Of a stretch of 64,000 bases of DNA, positions 42,569 through 51,642 are shown one piece after another. Numbering within the stretch: the stretch's first letter is position 1; each line of letters opens with the position of its first letter. The position numbers were made by a program, and so were the translations under genes. The stretch is from positions 1 to 64,000 of the forward strand of contig CAMDFR010000014.1 in the NCBI GenBank assembly GCA_945897725.1, read 5' to 3'. The notes below the pieces were generated by a model that ran no database searches, was not told where the DNA came from, and saw nothing but the letters and a program-made list of their open reading frames with translations. The DNA comes from Chitinophaga pinensis (GTDB lineage Bacteria; Bacteroidota; Bacteroidia; Chitinophagales; CAMDFR01).

Positions 42569-43078
42569 TTAGAGCGCTATTTCGCGCTGCATCACATAAT
42601 CATTCAACATAAATTCAGCTAAAGGAATGTCTACGGTTTCTATGATAGAGAACCCCACTTTCTTATAAAATTCAATAGCATTTGAATTATAGCGATTGAC
42701 ATTTAGCTCTATCCTATTTGCACCTGCATTTTTAGCAAATTGTTCAATATATGCTAGCAAACTTTTTCCGAGTTTCTGTCCTTGAAGTTCAGGCAGAATA
42801 TACAATTTATGAATCCTACAGATGGCTTTTGAAGACTGAGAGATAGAGGCGAAACCGACTGCTATTTCTTCCTTGTAAATGATAAAGAAGCTATGCCCTA
42901 AAAGATGCAACTGATTCTTCAAGGCATCCAAACGATACATCCATTCGAACATGTAGTCTATTTGTTCCTTTGAAATGATCGGCTCGTATGTTTTGTTCCA
43001 AATCTTAGCCGCCAAATCATGAATGATCACTAAATCAGCCTCAGAAGCTTCACGAACTTGATAGCTTGGTACAAACAT
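42569..43078 (-). CDS. GNAT-family acetyltransferase
   Basis: This 169-residue cytosolic protein has the GNAT fold. The acetyl-CoA-binding segment is LYILPELQGQKLGKSLLAYIE, preceded by the central strand IAVGFASISQSS and followed by the C-terminal NRYNSNAIEFYKKVGF motif. The acceptor may be an amino acid or small amine; nothing narrower can be said. It lies upstream of a convergent YceI gene and downstream of a DUF423 gene on the same strand with a 31-nt gap, so the two are probably an operon. Confidence 0.87.
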   Translation of the reverse strand: MFVPSYQVREASEADLVIIHDLAAKIWNKTYEPIISKEQIDYMFEWMYRLDALKNQLHLLGHSFFIIYKEEIAVGFASISQSSKAICRIHKLYILPELQGQKLGKSLLAYIEQFAKNAGANRIELNVNRYNSNAIEFYKKVGFSIIETVDIPLAEFMLNDYVMQREIAL

Positions 43079-43109
43079 CGGTTAGGATAATATTTGGTAG
43101 ACTTTGTTT

Positions 43110-43523
43110 TTAAATCCCAATCATATTTCTCTTTCCAAAGAAATTTCTTAAGGCATAAACAGCTAGAAGCACCCAACCTGCAATAAACAGAAGACCACCT
43201 AAAGGAGTAATAGGACCAATCATTGAGGTGGAGATATTTGTGAGTGAAGCGGTGGCCAATACATACAACGAACCTGAAAAGCAGATAATACCAGCAAAAA
43301 ACATCCAATAAGCCCAGCGAATCATCTTTGAAGGTTTGTTGCTATAGAGGAGAGAACAGGCAATGAGTGCAAAAACATGATTAAAGTGATAGCTAATTCC
43401 TTTCTCATAAATCCTGATGGCATGTTCATCTATAAGGTCTGTAAGACCATGAGCTCCAAATGCACCTAGACCAACAGCTAATGCACCTAATATTGCAGCG
43501 AGAAATAAAAATGTTTTTTGCAC
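43110..43523 (-). CDS. DUF423 membrane protein (YwdK/YgdD-like)
   Basis: This 137-residue protein has four transmembrane segments and the family signatures LGAFGAHGL near the N-terminus, YHFNHVFALIA, and ITPLGGLLFIAGW in the C-terminal third. DUF423 proteins are inner-membrane proteins of unknown function. A GTG at 43523 is the start; it lies before the first hydrophobic segment. Confidence 0.88.
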   Translation of the reverse strand: MQKTFLFLAAILGALAVGLGAFGAHGLTDLIDEHAIRIYEKGISYHFNHVFALIACSLLYSNKPSKMIRWAYWMFFAGIICFSGSLYVLATASLTNISTSMIGPITPLGGLLFIAGWVLLAVYALRNFFGKRNMIGI

Positions 43524-43567
43524 AACTTAGAGTTTATATGTTCAATAATAGGATCAGTCTATTCAGA

Positions 43568-43575
43568 TAACTTTG
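43568..43575 (+). promoter_or_regulatory. -7 promoter box for the large exported protein
   Basis: TAACTTTG matches TAnnTTTG, 55 nt before the ATG at 43630. Confidence 0.5.
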
Positions 43576-43629
43576 TATGCAAATTTAATACATCCTTTCA
43601 TTAAATTTTAGAATAAAAATAATTAAATC

Positions 43630-46197
43630 ATGAAATCAGGCTTGCTCAAAAGAGTTAAATGGAAAAATCTATTGTTTTCGATTGTATGCGCTTCGCTGTT
43701 ATTTTTCATTTGTTATAAAGCCGTTGATACATGTTGGACATCGGCGGCAGAACAGTATGAAATGATGCCAAGCAATGCCCCATTATACATAAGTTCTACC
43801 AAGCAAAGCACCCTGGCCAATGGGAATCCCATCTCCCCATTGGCGACTCAGTTTATTGAAAATAGTTGCTTGAGCAATTACCTCAAGGAGAGCAAAGAAA
43901 TTCGAGCGAGCATAGCAGACAGCATCCATACTGAGATGCTTTCAGGACTTTTTGAGGTCAACAATCATGAATATCATTTTCTGCACGCTGTATATGTTGG
44001 GTTTCATTGGGACGACAACCCAGAAAAATTCTTTACGAGTACATTTTTAACGAAAGAACATTTTGAAAAAAGAATTTTTAAGAGTTATACCATTTATGAG
44101 AATGCCCTTGAAAATGCGGATCTTTCCTATACCTATAAAAACGGTTTTCTCATCATGAGCTCCTCGCCAGACCTCATGGACAACTTTATCAGAAAATATG
44201 AAAGTGGCAATGTATTGAGCAAGGATCATCTTTTTAAGAAGGCGTATCATGCTTTTACAGCAATGAAAGAGGCCAATAGCACGATGCTTCAGTTTGTTCT
44301 TAATTATGCGCAAGCTGCATCCATTTCAGAACTTATTGCAACACCTAGAGGCGAAAAACTATTAAAGGAGTTAGCAACCATACAGGGATATAGCGTGCTA
44401 GCCTTATCTATTAAGGAAAGTAATTTTTCATTAAAGGGGGCTTCTGCTTTTGACAATGACCTATCCGCATCGGAAAAGCCAAGTACAGCAACTATCTTTA
44501 ACTACCTACCTGAAAACGTCGCCATCTTATCTGCCTTCGATATTTCGAAAGTAGACAATAAAAAAAATAGCCTTTCTGCCCTCTTCAGCGACGGAAACAT
44601 CGATAAAATGGCTTTCTTCGAGATTGAAAATAGAGATGTGAATGATGAGAAATTTGCTGGATGTATCTTGCATTCGAAAAACATAAACAATACTTTAGGC
44701 CAGCTTCAAAAGGTGCATAGTGGCTCTAAAAGCTCGATTGTATATGGTGCTCAGCAAATACCATTGCAGGGTACCACGCTCAAAAACGAGTTACATGATT
44801 TGTTTGGACATAGATTTTATCAAGTGTATGCTCCATCTTACTTTTATATCAACGACTGTATTATTTTCGTAAACAAGGCCGAAGCGGCACAATATATTGC
44901 AGATCATTATTTCAGTAAAAACACTCTAAAAACACAACAAGCAGCATCTTATAATTTTCAATTCCGTCAAGATTTGATCCCGCAACTCACAGAGCAACTT
45001 TTTAAGGTGAATGATAGTATGGTCAACCTACGTTGCATTAAAAATATCAACAAATGCAGTTTGTCTTTGCGCGCATTGCATGGCATTATTGAAACAGAAT
45101 GGCAGTTTAGTGTCGATAAAAACAGCAAGACTGAATCTACAAATATCGTTTGGCAAAGCGAACTCCAAGACAGATGGATCAGTGCACCGCAAATCGTTGA
45201 GATACCTGGCACAGAACATTTTTATGTGGTGGCTCAAGATGAAAAAAACCAAGTTTACTTTTATAATGATGCGGGTGAATTGCAGTGGAAAAAAGAATTA
45301 GAGAGCACATTAATCAGTAATTTTTATGCGATTGATTATTATAATAATGCTAGTATTCAATTCGCATTTCATTCTGCAAATTATCTATACATAGTGGATA
45401 AATATGGAAATAATATTGAAGATTTCCCTATTCGATTGGGCGCTTCAGCCAATGTTTCCATGACAGTGTTTCACCAAAACAATTCGCTCTACCAAAGTTC
45501 CTACTTCATTCCATGCAGCAATGGAAACATTTATGGATACGATGTAAAAGGGGCTCCACTCGCAGGATGGAATCCAAAAAAAGTAGGCGTACTTAAGCAT
45601 TCGCTTCAACTAGTGGAACAAAACAAAAACACCTACTTGCTTGGAACAACCGAAAATACAAGTGTCTATGCCTGGAATATCAAAGGGGCTGAAAGATTCA
45701 ACTTAGCAACACAGCTCTTTATCTTAGCTGGTTTTTCTACCATCAATGTCGATACCTCTAGCTACTTATTTAATGCAACACACACACATATTTTAAAATA
45801 TTCGATGGATGGTAAAATGGAGGAAAAGCCCTTTGGGACAAGCTCAGATACCTTTGATTATCTCGCCTTTCTGCCTATTGAAAGCAAAGTTCCACATCAT
45901 GCATTTATGGATGCGCAGCGCTTAACAATTCTAGACCAAGTAGGCAAAAAATTGATGTCCTATGATTTTACAGAAAAAATGAATCTTTCAATCAATCATG
46001 TGCTGATTCATAATGAAGATGAATTTGTTTGCACCAATGCTTCGAATACAAAAGTATATCTCATCAATGCAAAAGGTGCCTTGTACGATGGTTTCCCCGC
46101 CAATGTAAGCACTGGCTTCTCCATGATCACTATGGGCAGCAATGCTTATGCAGTGGGGATGAGCGACGATAAAAGAATTGTCTGCTACAGACTATAA
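43630..46197 (+). CDS. Large exported hypothetical with C-terminal beta-propeller
   Basis: This 855-residue protein has one N-terminal membrane anchor (about residues 13-29) and a large extracytoplasmic part. Residues 40-480 resemble the DUF3352-like proteins of Bacteroidota (MPSNAPLYISSTKQST and YTYKNGFLIMSSSPDLM). Residues 500-855 show repeated blades (IVDKYGNNIEDFPIRLG, GNIYGYDVKGAPLAGW, VYLINAKGALYDGFPANVS), as in PQQ-type propellers that read a text-like sequence of repeats. I recognise no enzyme motif. Its role may be surface binding or quality control. The next gene follows after an overlapping -7 box. The family assignment for the N-terminal half is tentative. Confidence 0.6.
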   Translation: MKSGLLKRVKWKNLLFSIVCASLLFFICYKAVDTCWTSAAEQYEMMPSNAPLYISSTKQSTLANGNPISPLATQFIENSCLSNYLKESKEIRASIADSIHTEMLSGLFEVNNHEYHFLHAVYVGFHWDDNPEKFFTSTFLTKEHFEKRIFKSYTIYENALENADLSYTYKNGFLIMSSSPDLMDNFIRKYESGNVLSKDHLFKKAYHAFTAMKEANSTMLQFVLNYAQAASISELIATPRGEKLLKELATIQGYSVLALSIKESNFSLKGASAFDNDLSASEKPSTATIFNYLPENVAILSAFDISKVDNKKNSLSALFSDGNIDKMAFFEIENRDVNDEKFAGCILHSKNINNTLGQLQKVHSGSKSSIVYGAQQIPLQGTTLKNELHDLFGHRFYQVYAPSYFYINDCIIFVNKAEAAQYIADHYFSKNTLKTQQAASYNFQFRQDLIPQLTEQLFKVNDSMVNLRCIKNINKCSLSLRALHGIIETEWQFSVDKNSKTESTNIVWQSELQDRWISAPQIVEIPGTEHFYVVAQDEKNQVYFYNDAGELQWKKELESTLISNFYAIDYYNNASIQFAFHSANYLYIVDKYGNNIEDFPIRLGASANVSMTVFHQNNSLYQSSYFIPCSNGNIYGYDVKGAPLAGWNPKKVGVLKHSLQLVEQNKNTYLLGTTENTSVYAWNIKGAERFNLATQLFILAGFSTINVDTSSYLFNATHTHILKYSMDGKMEEKPFGTSSDTFDYLAFLPIESKVPHHAFMDAQRLTILDQVGKKLMSYDFTEKMNLSINHVLIHNEDEFVCTNASNTKVYLINAKGALYDGFPANVSTGFSMITMGSNAYAVGMSDDKRIVCYRL

Positions 46198-46264
46198 GTG
46201 AAACCGATCGTCATTATTTATGATTATTTAGTATTTACGATCTGCAACTCGTTTAATACTAAGC

Positions 46265-46272
46265 TATATTTG
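46265..46272 (+). promoter_or_regulatory. -7 promoter box, likely leaderless
   Basis: TATATTTG ends 3 nt before the ATG at 46276 and 6 nt before the next ATG (46279). A transcript starting 5-7 nt after the box would begin at the second ATG. Confidence 0.5.
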
Positions 46273-46275
46273 TAT

Positions 46276-46950
46276 ATGATGAAAAATAGTTTCAAGCAGA
46301 CAAAAGGCCACAAACAACTCCTTGTCATTTTTTTAATTTTACTCAGCTATGGAGTTTCCTATGCGCAGTTTGTTCCGAAAAAAATCATTCAGTTTTCTGG
46401 TGTTGTGATGACTGCCGACAGTCTATTGGGAATTCCTTTTGTAACGGTCTATAACAAGCATGATAGAAGAGGAACTGTTTCCAAAGAAGATGGTTTTTTT
46501 TCCTTCGCGGCACTTGAAGGAGATACCATTATTTTTCATTCTCTAGGATTTATCAACGCCAGTTATATTATTCCAATAGGTCTGCCAGACGTTAAGTTTA
46601 CGGCCATTCAGTTGATGACAAGAGATGACATTTATTTAGATCCTATCATTGTATATCCTTATCCAAATCTTGAACAATTTAAGAAAGATTTTGTAACGTC
46701 CTCCTTCCCAACCGACCAAGTGGAAATTGCTTATAAAAATTTAGAGCGACAGCGAATGCGTGAGTTGGGCGAAAGCATGGCGATGGATGGTGGCGAAAAT
46801 ACAGATTACTTTATGCGCAAAGAAGCACAGCGTTTCTATTATGCAGGTCAGGTGGCCCCACAAAATATCTTTAACCCCTTGGCTTGGGCAAAATTTATCA
46901 AAGCATGGAAGAATGGCGAATTTAAAAGAGATAAAGCAAGTACTGAATAA
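46276..46950 (+). CDS. Exported protein with CarboxypepD_reg-like domain
   Basis: This 224-residue protein has a signal peptide (about 1-28, ending SYAQ). A carboxypeptidase-regulatory-like beta-sandwich occupies residues 36-125, with the pattern FSGVVMTADSLLGIPFVTV, then GFFSFAALEGDTIIFHSLGF. The C-terminal part is charged and helical (LERQRMRELGESM) and has no domain I recognise. In Bacteroidota such short proteins accompany envelope or gliding genes, and the domain is also the N-terminus of TonB receptors. It is 78 nt after the propeller gene, has its own -7 box, and is followed by a bidirectional terminator. The role is unknown. The ATG at 46276 (or 46279) is preferred to earlier in-frame codons since it gives the signal peptide. 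Confidence 0.65.
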   Translation: MMKNSFKQTKGHKQLLVIFLILLSYGVSYAQFVPKKIIQFSGVVMTADSLLGIPFVTVYNKHDRRGTVSKEDGFFSFAALEGDTIIFHSLGFINASYIIPIGLPDVKFTAIQLMTRDDIYLDPIIVYPYPNLEQFKKDFVTSSFPTDQVEIAYKNLERQRMRELGESMAMDGGENTDYFMRKEAQRFYYAGQVAPQNIFNPLAWAKFIKAWKNGEFKRDKASTE

Positions 46951-46972
46951 AAAAGGCATATAAATCTAAGCA

Positions 46973-47014
46973 AAAAAAATCCTTTCTCTGATGACTCATT
47001 GAAAGGATTTTTTT
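46973..47014. terminator. Bidirectional terminator
   Basis: AAAAAAATCCTTTC (46973-46986) and GAAAGGATTTTTTT (47001-47014) form a 14-bp stem with a 14-nt loop, with T-runs on both strands. It lies between two convergent genes and can end both. Confidence 0.9.
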
Positions 47015-47031
47015 ATGTAGTTGTATGGAAA

Positions 47032-48345
47032 TTATATTTCTCTATTGATATCAAATTGCTCCAAATAATCAGCCACTTTACGCACAAACATACCGCCTAA
47101 AGCACCGTCTACCACTCTATGGTCGTATGAGTGCGACAAGTACATCATCTGTCGAATACCAATGAAGTCACCATTTTCAGTTTCAATCACTACAGGTTTT
47201 TTCTTGATGGCACCCACTGCCATTATCGCAACCTGAGGTTGGTTGATGATAGGTGTACCCATTACATTACCAAATGAGCCTACATTGGTCACTGTGTACG
47301 TTCCGCCGCTAATTTCATCTGGTGTTAGTTTATTTGCACGAGCTCTATTCGCCAAATCATTTACTTTTTTAGCGATGCCTAAAAGATTCAGTTGATCTGC
47401 ATTTTTAATCACTGGAACAATTAAATTACCACTTGGCAATGCAGCCGCCATACCGATATTGATGTCTTTTTTCAAGATAATATTGGTGCCATCTAAAGAG
47501 CAATTAATATTCGGAAAGTCCTTAATCGCCTTAACAATCGCTTCAATAAAAATAGGTGTGAAGGTTAAATTCTCGCCTTCTCTTTGTTTAAATTTATTTT
47601 TCCATTTATCTCTCCAAGTCACAATATTCGTTACATCAGCTTCTACGAATGAAGTCACATGTGGTGAGGTATGCTTCGACATCACCATGTGCTCTGCAAT
47701 CAATTTACGCATTCTGTCCATTTCAATAATCTCCACATTACCGCTATATGATTTTGCAGGTGCTACCTTAACAGGCTCTGAAACAACTGCTGCACTTGAC
47801 GGAGCTGCTGCTATGGTTGTGGCTGGTGCAGCGCTTCTATGTTGCACATAAGCTAAAATATCTTGTTTGGTCACTCTACCATTAGCGCCAGTCCCAGCAA
47901 GGTTTTCTAACTCGGTCATGCTGATTTTTTCTTCTCTGGCAATATTCAATACCAATGGTGAATAAAATCTTGCTTCCCCATTTCCATTGCTAGGTGTTGG
48001 GATGCTTTTCACTGCTGACACGGTACTATTGCTCGTTGCGGCAGCAACTTCCACTACAGGCGCCGGTTCTTTTACTGCCACAGGAGCAGTGCTTTGACTT
48101 GCGCCCGCCCCAGTTTCAATCAAGGCAATCACCTTTCCAATCTCAATGGTTTCTCCTTCGGCAAACATTATTTTTGAAAGCGTTCCTGCAAAGGGCGACG
48201 GTACTTCGCTATCCACTTTATCCGTTGCAATTTCTAATACTGCCTCATCAAGTGCCACGGCATCACCTTCCTTCTTCAGCCAACGCAAAATCTTCGCTTC
48301 CATGATACTTTCCCCTAATTTGGGCATAACTAACTCTGCTGCCAT
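47032..48345 (-). CDS. 2-oxo acid dehydrogenase E2 (dihydrolipoyl acyltransferase)
   Basis: This 437-residue acyltransferase has three parts. The N-terminal lipoyl domain carries the lipoyl lysine Lys43 (EIATDKVDSEVPSPF). After an Ala/Pro/Val-rich linker the E3-binding domain follows (FYSPLVLNIAREEKISM near residue 130). The C-terminal catalytic domain ends with the active-site His (SHSYDHRVVDGALGG). It passes acyl groups to CoA; pyruvate, 2-oxoglutarate or branched-chain 2-oxo acids are possible, and the sequence does not settle which. No E1 or E3 genes are adjacent. Its promoter is not obvious. Confidence 0.92.
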   Translation of the reverse strand: MAAELVMPKLGESIMEAKILRWLKKEGDAVALDEAVLEIATDKVDSEVPSPFAGTLSKIMFAEGETIEIGKVIALIETGAGASQSTAPVAVKEPAPVVEVAAATSNSTVSAVKSIPTPSNGNGEARFYSPLVLNIAREEKISMTELENLAGTGANGRVTKQDILAYVQHRSAAPATTIAAAPSSAAVVSEPVKVAPAKSYSGNVEIIEMDRMRKLIAEHMVMSKHTSPHVTSFVEADVTNIVTWRDKWKNKFKQREGENLTFTPIFIEAIVKAIKDFPNINCSLDGTNIILKKDINIGMAAALPSGNLIVPVIKNADQLNLLGIAKKVNDLANRARANKLTPDEISGGTYTVTNVGSFGNVMGTPIINQPQVAIMAVGAIKKKPVVIETENGDFIGIRQMMYLSHSYDHRVVDGALGGMFVRKVADYLEQFDINREI

Positions 48346-48443
48346 ATCTATATTTTGAATAAAAAAAATTAATGTTTTACGAGCGCAAAGTTAGTCAATA
48401 TAAAGTAAAAGTAAAAATGAAGGAACTCAAACGATTAAATAGA

Positions 48444-48535
48444 ATGGCAGTCCCTACGGGCCGCGTGTTTCGCTTGTAGTCCATGCCTTGCGTATCCACT
48501 GCGGTCATGGAGCTACCGCTGCACCCACTACTGCA
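48444..48535. repeat. GC-rich intergenic island (copy H)
   Basis: GGCAGTCCCTACGGGCCGCG, CGCTTGTAGTCC and GAGCTACCGCTGCACCC stand out in an AT-rich 285-bp gap between the E2 and cinA genes. The likeness to the other islands is weak but they share CCGCT and AGTCC cores. I see no gene in this gap. Confidence 0.35.
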
Positions 48536-48630
48536 AATCTCGTTCAAATCTAGTTGTTTATTCGGCAAACTACATTGATGCATGAGATCGTATTTTTGTT
48601 AGCGATACATCAGCCTAAGAAGAAGCATGG

Positions 48631-49887
48631 CTAACTCAATAATCCTTCTACTTCATCCATAAAACTCTTCATCTGAAACAAGGCATAAGTAGTTGTCAAT
48701 GCGATATTATCTGCTCTGTTTTGCGTCAGTTGATATCGTTTGGTTTGCATTTTTGTTTTGTTACCAACGCATACATACACTGTCCCCACAGGCTTTTCTG
48801 GCGTGCCGCCACCTGGGCCAGCCACACCTGAAATAGCAATTCCATAATCCGTATTCATCTTTCCTAGAATGCCCACCAGCATTTCTTCAACCGTTTCTGT
48901 GCTTACCGCACCATACTTGGTTAATGTTTCGGCTTTCACCCCAAGTTCCCTTTGTTTTACTTCATAAGAATAGGTAATCAAGGAGCCTTCATAATACGCT
49001 GAACTTCCTGGTACCGAAGTAATCGCTGCTGCAACAGAGCCACCAGTGCAACTTTCAGCAGTGGATATGGTCTTTTGATGTTTTTTTAATAAATTTCCCA
49101 AGGCCTCTTCCAACTTCAATTCATCAAAACCATACACATAAAAAGCTATCCGATCTGTAATACTTGCACTAATTCTATTGATCTCTTCAATCAAATCAGT
49201 GCCAACCTTGCCTCTACCTGTAAGTCGCAAGCGCACAGCACCAAGATGTGGTAGATAGGCTAATTTGATATGCGCTGGCAAGCCATCTTCAATATCACTT
49301 ATTTTTTCTGCGATGTAGGATTCACCTAATCCAGCTGTCATAATATTTTTGTGATGAATATAAGGCAAGGCATAATCCCTTTGCAATCGTTGCAGAATAT
49401 GGTCTTCCATGATATGTTTCATTTCATGAGGCACACCCGGCATCGAGAGTAAAATTCGATTGTCTTTCTCAAACCACATGCCCTTTGCTGTTCCTCTTTC
49501 GTTGGGTATCACCTCACAATTATCAGGTACATAGGCTTGCATTTTGTTGCTTTCATTCATCACGCGTCCGCGCTGTTTGAAATAGGCTGTCAATTGAGTC
49601 AATAAAGCTTCGTTCAATATCAACTCAGCATTAAAATATTTACAAAGAGTCGCTTTGGTAATATCATCTTTTGTAGGACCTAGACCACCTGTGATAAAAA
49701 CAATATCACTCTGTTTCATCGACTTGTCAACGGCTTCAAGTATATGTGATTCATTATCAGAAACGGAAATGATCTCATGTATTTTGATGCCAATTTCATT
49801 TAATTTATTTGCCATCCAGGCAGAATTAGTGTCGACTATCTGTCCTATCAAAATCTCATCTCCAATGGTTATAATCGTTGCTAACAT
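48631..49887 (-). CDS. cinA: CinA family nicotinamide mononucleotide deamidase / competence protein
   Basis: This 418-residue protein has an N-terminal MoCF-like (COG1058) domain (ITIGDEILIGQIVDTNSAW and FITGGLGPTKDDITK) and a C-terminal CinA domain (ISTAESCTGGSVAAAITSV, then GVAGPGGGTPEKPVG). The C-terminal domain deamidates NMN in pyridine nucleotide salvage; the N-terminal domain has ADP-ribose pyrophosphatase activity in characterised homologues. Both active regions are intact. It is divergent from the DUF4197 gene with a 59-nt intergenic region. Confidence 0.94.
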   Translation of the reverse strand: MLATIITIGDEILIGQIVDTNSAWMANKLNEIGIKIHEIISVSDNESHILEAVDKSMKQSDIVFITGGLGPTKDDITKATLCKYFNAELILNEALLTQLTAYFKQRGRVMNESNKMQAYVPDNCEVIPNERGTAKGMWFEKDNRILLSMPGVPHEMKHIMEDHILQRLQRDYALPYIHHKNIMTAGLGESYIAEKISDIEDGLPAHIKLAYLPHLGAVRLRLTGRGKVGTDLIEEINRISASITDRIAFYVYGFDELKLEEALGNLLKKHQKTISTAESCTGGSVAAAITSVPGSSAYYEGSLITYSYEVKQRELGVKAETLTKYGAVSTETVEEMLVGILGKMNTDYGIAISGVAGPGGGTPEKPVGTVYVCVGNKTKMQTKRYQLTQNRADNIALTTTYALFQMKSFMDEVEGLLS

Positions 49888-49897
49888 TATTTTTTTA

Positions 49898-49905
49898 TAT
49901 TTTTG
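49898..49905 (+). promoter_or_regulatory. -7 promoter box for the DUF4197 gene
   Basis: TATTTTTG matches TAnnTTTG, 42 nt before the ATG at 49947. A TTG at 49878-49880 gives a 17-nt spacer. Confidence 0.5.
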
Positions 49906-49946
49906 GCAGGCTATTTGAATACCTTACTTTAATTAAATTCAATATT

Positions 49947-50756
49947 ATGAAAAAATACATCATTTCTTTTACAATTATTTGCATGCTTTTGTTTCAAGCA
50001 AACGCACAAACCAATACCAAAACAGGAAAAAGCGGTGGAAGCAGCGCATCAGGTGGGGGCACTAGTGTCACTGATATTTTGAATGGTGCAGGCAAAATAC
50101 TAGGTGGATCTGGCGGTTCCGGCATTTTAAATGATGCACAACTTGAAGGAGGAATGCGTGACGCCCTAACTCAATGCCTTACCAATGGGACCAATTCAGT
50201 TGCCGTAAAGGATGGTTTTTTTAAAAATATTGCCATCAAAATACTCTTTCCAAAAGAAGCAGCTATTGTTGAAAACACCTTAAGAAAGTTAGGTTTTAAC
50301 AGCATCTGTGACCAAGCCATTGAAAAATTTAATCTTGCTGCAGAAGATGCCTCCTCAAAAGCAAAACCCATCTTTACAAACGCCTTAAAACAAATGACAA
50401 TCAAAGATGTATCTGCTATTTTATTGGGGGCAGATAATTCATGTACAGAATATTTTAAGAAAACCACAACGGCTCAGTTAACAGCAGAATTTTCGCCGGT
50501 GGTGAACAATAGTTTAAGTACAGTGGGTGCTACACAAGCCTGGGCTGTGGTGATGAAAAGCTACAATAAAATACCTTTTGTAAAGCCAGTGAATGTAGAT
50601 TTAGGAGAATACGTCACCGGTAAAGCAATAGATGGTCTATTTTATATGATTGCCAAAGAAGAATTAAAAGTTAGACAGAATATTTCTAGCAGAAGTACTC
50701 CTTTGATGAAAGATGTTTTCAACTGGGTGGACAAACAAAAGAGTGGCGTTAAATAG
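49947..50756 (+). CDS. DUF4197 exported protein
   Basis: This 269-residue protein has a signal peptide (about 1-21, ending QANAQ), a Ser/Gly-rich linker and the DUF4197 core, marked by GMRDALTQCLTNGTNSVAV, the segment IKILFPKEAAIVENTLRKLG, and the C-terminal GLFYMIAKEELKVRQN. DUF4197 proteins are all-helical periplasmic proteins of unknown function. The start is the ATG at 49947; an open frame upstream runs across the promoter. Confidence 0.85.
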   Translation: MKKYIISFTIICMLLFQANAQTNTKTGKSGGSSASGGGTSVTDILNGAGKILGGSGGSGILNDAQLEGGMRDALTQCLTNGTNSVAVKDGFFKNIAIKILFPKEAAIVENTLRKLGFNSICDQAIEKFNLAAEDASSKAKPIFTNALKQMTIKDVSAILLGADNSCTEYFKKTTTAQLTAEFSPVVNNSLSTVGATQAWAVVMKSYNKIPFVKPVNVDLGEYVTGKAIDGLFYMIAKEELKVRQNISSRSTPLMKDVFNWVDKQKSGVK

Positions 50757-50850
50757 ATATATTTCTAACACAAGATTAGAAAGTCAAATTTGAACGAATC
50801 ATTGGGCTTTCTTTCTTTTCTATCAGTCTTATATTCTAAAGAGAAAGAAT

Positions 50851-50858
50851 TATATTTG
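50851..50858 (+). promoter_or_regulatory. -7 promoter box for the GT2-accC pair
   Basis: TATATTTG matches TAnnTTTG, 24 nt before the ATG at 50882. No -33 TTTG is seen. Confidence 0.5.
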
Positions 50859-50881
50859 TCCTTCAACTGTAAGTATATTGA

Positions 50882-51622
50882 ATGTATAAGCACAAAAAAG
50901 TAGTTGTTGTTTTACCTGCCTACAATGCAGCCTTAACACTGGAAAAGACCTATAATGAAATTCCTTTTGATATAGTGGATGAAGTGATTCTATGTGATGA
51001 TGCAAGCAAAGATCATACTGTTGAGGTAGGAAAGAAATTAGGCATTAAACACATCATCGTCCATGAAAAAAATAAAGGCTATGGTGGCAACCAGAAATCT
51101 TTATATAATAAAGCGCTTGAAATCGGTGGAGATATTGTCATTATGCTACATCCCGATTATCAATACACTCCAAAGTTGATTCCATCAATGGTAAATATCA
51201 TTGGCGAAGAATTATATGATTGTGTGCTCGGCTCAAGAATTCTTGGTATGGGTGCTCTAGATGGCGGTATGCCCTTGTATAAATATATTGCGAATCGCTT
51301 TTTAACATTCACACAGAATATTCTTGTCCATCATAAATTATCTGAATATCACACTGGGTATAGGTCTTTTAGCAGAAAGGTTTTAGAAGGCATTAATTTT
51401 AACGCTAACAATGATGACTTCGTCTTCGATAATGAGATGTTATCGCAAATCATTTATAAGGGATTTGGAATTGGAGAAGTGACTTGTCCAACCAAATATT
51501 TTGATGAAGCCTCTAGCATCAACTTTAGTAGAAGTACCAAGTATGGACTAGGAGTGTTAAGGGTTTCAATCAATCACCGATTATGCAAATGGGGTCTTTT
51601 GAAGCTGGAGATTTACAAATAA
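50882..51622 (+). CDS. GT2-family glycosyltransferase (polyprenyl-phosphate sugar synthase-like)
   Basis: This 246-residue GT-A enzyme has VVLPAYNAALTLEKTY at the N-terminus, the acidic pair in LCDDASKDHTV, a metal-binding HPDYQY in the middle, and the acceptor region YHTGYRSFSRKVLE. It resembles DPM1-type synthases but lacks the C-terminal membrane anchor of DpsE-like enzymes. It likely makes a polyprenyl phosphosugar or transfers a nucleotide sugar in envelope glycan synthesis. The next gene, accC, starts 20 nt after its stop. Confidence 0.88.
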   Translation: MYKHKKVVVVLPAYNAALTLEKTYNEIPFDIVDEVILCDDASKDHTVEVGKKLGIKHIIVHEKNKGYGGNQKSLYNKALEIGGDIVIMLHPDYQYTPKLIPSMVNIIGEELYDCVLGSRILGMGALDGGMPLYKYIANRFLTFTQNILVHHKLSEYHTGYRSFSRKVLEGINFNANNDDFVFDNEMLSQIIYKGFGIGEVTCPTKYFDEASSINFSRSTKYGLGVLRVSINHRLCKWGLLKLEIYK

Positions 51623-51642
51623 TCACTAAAAAAGGAAAGCAA

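Noticed and set aside
47459-48305. Long plus-strand frames opposite the E2 gene
   Set aside because: They arise from the low-complexity Ala/Pro/Val linker and the codon bias of the E2 gene read on the other strand.
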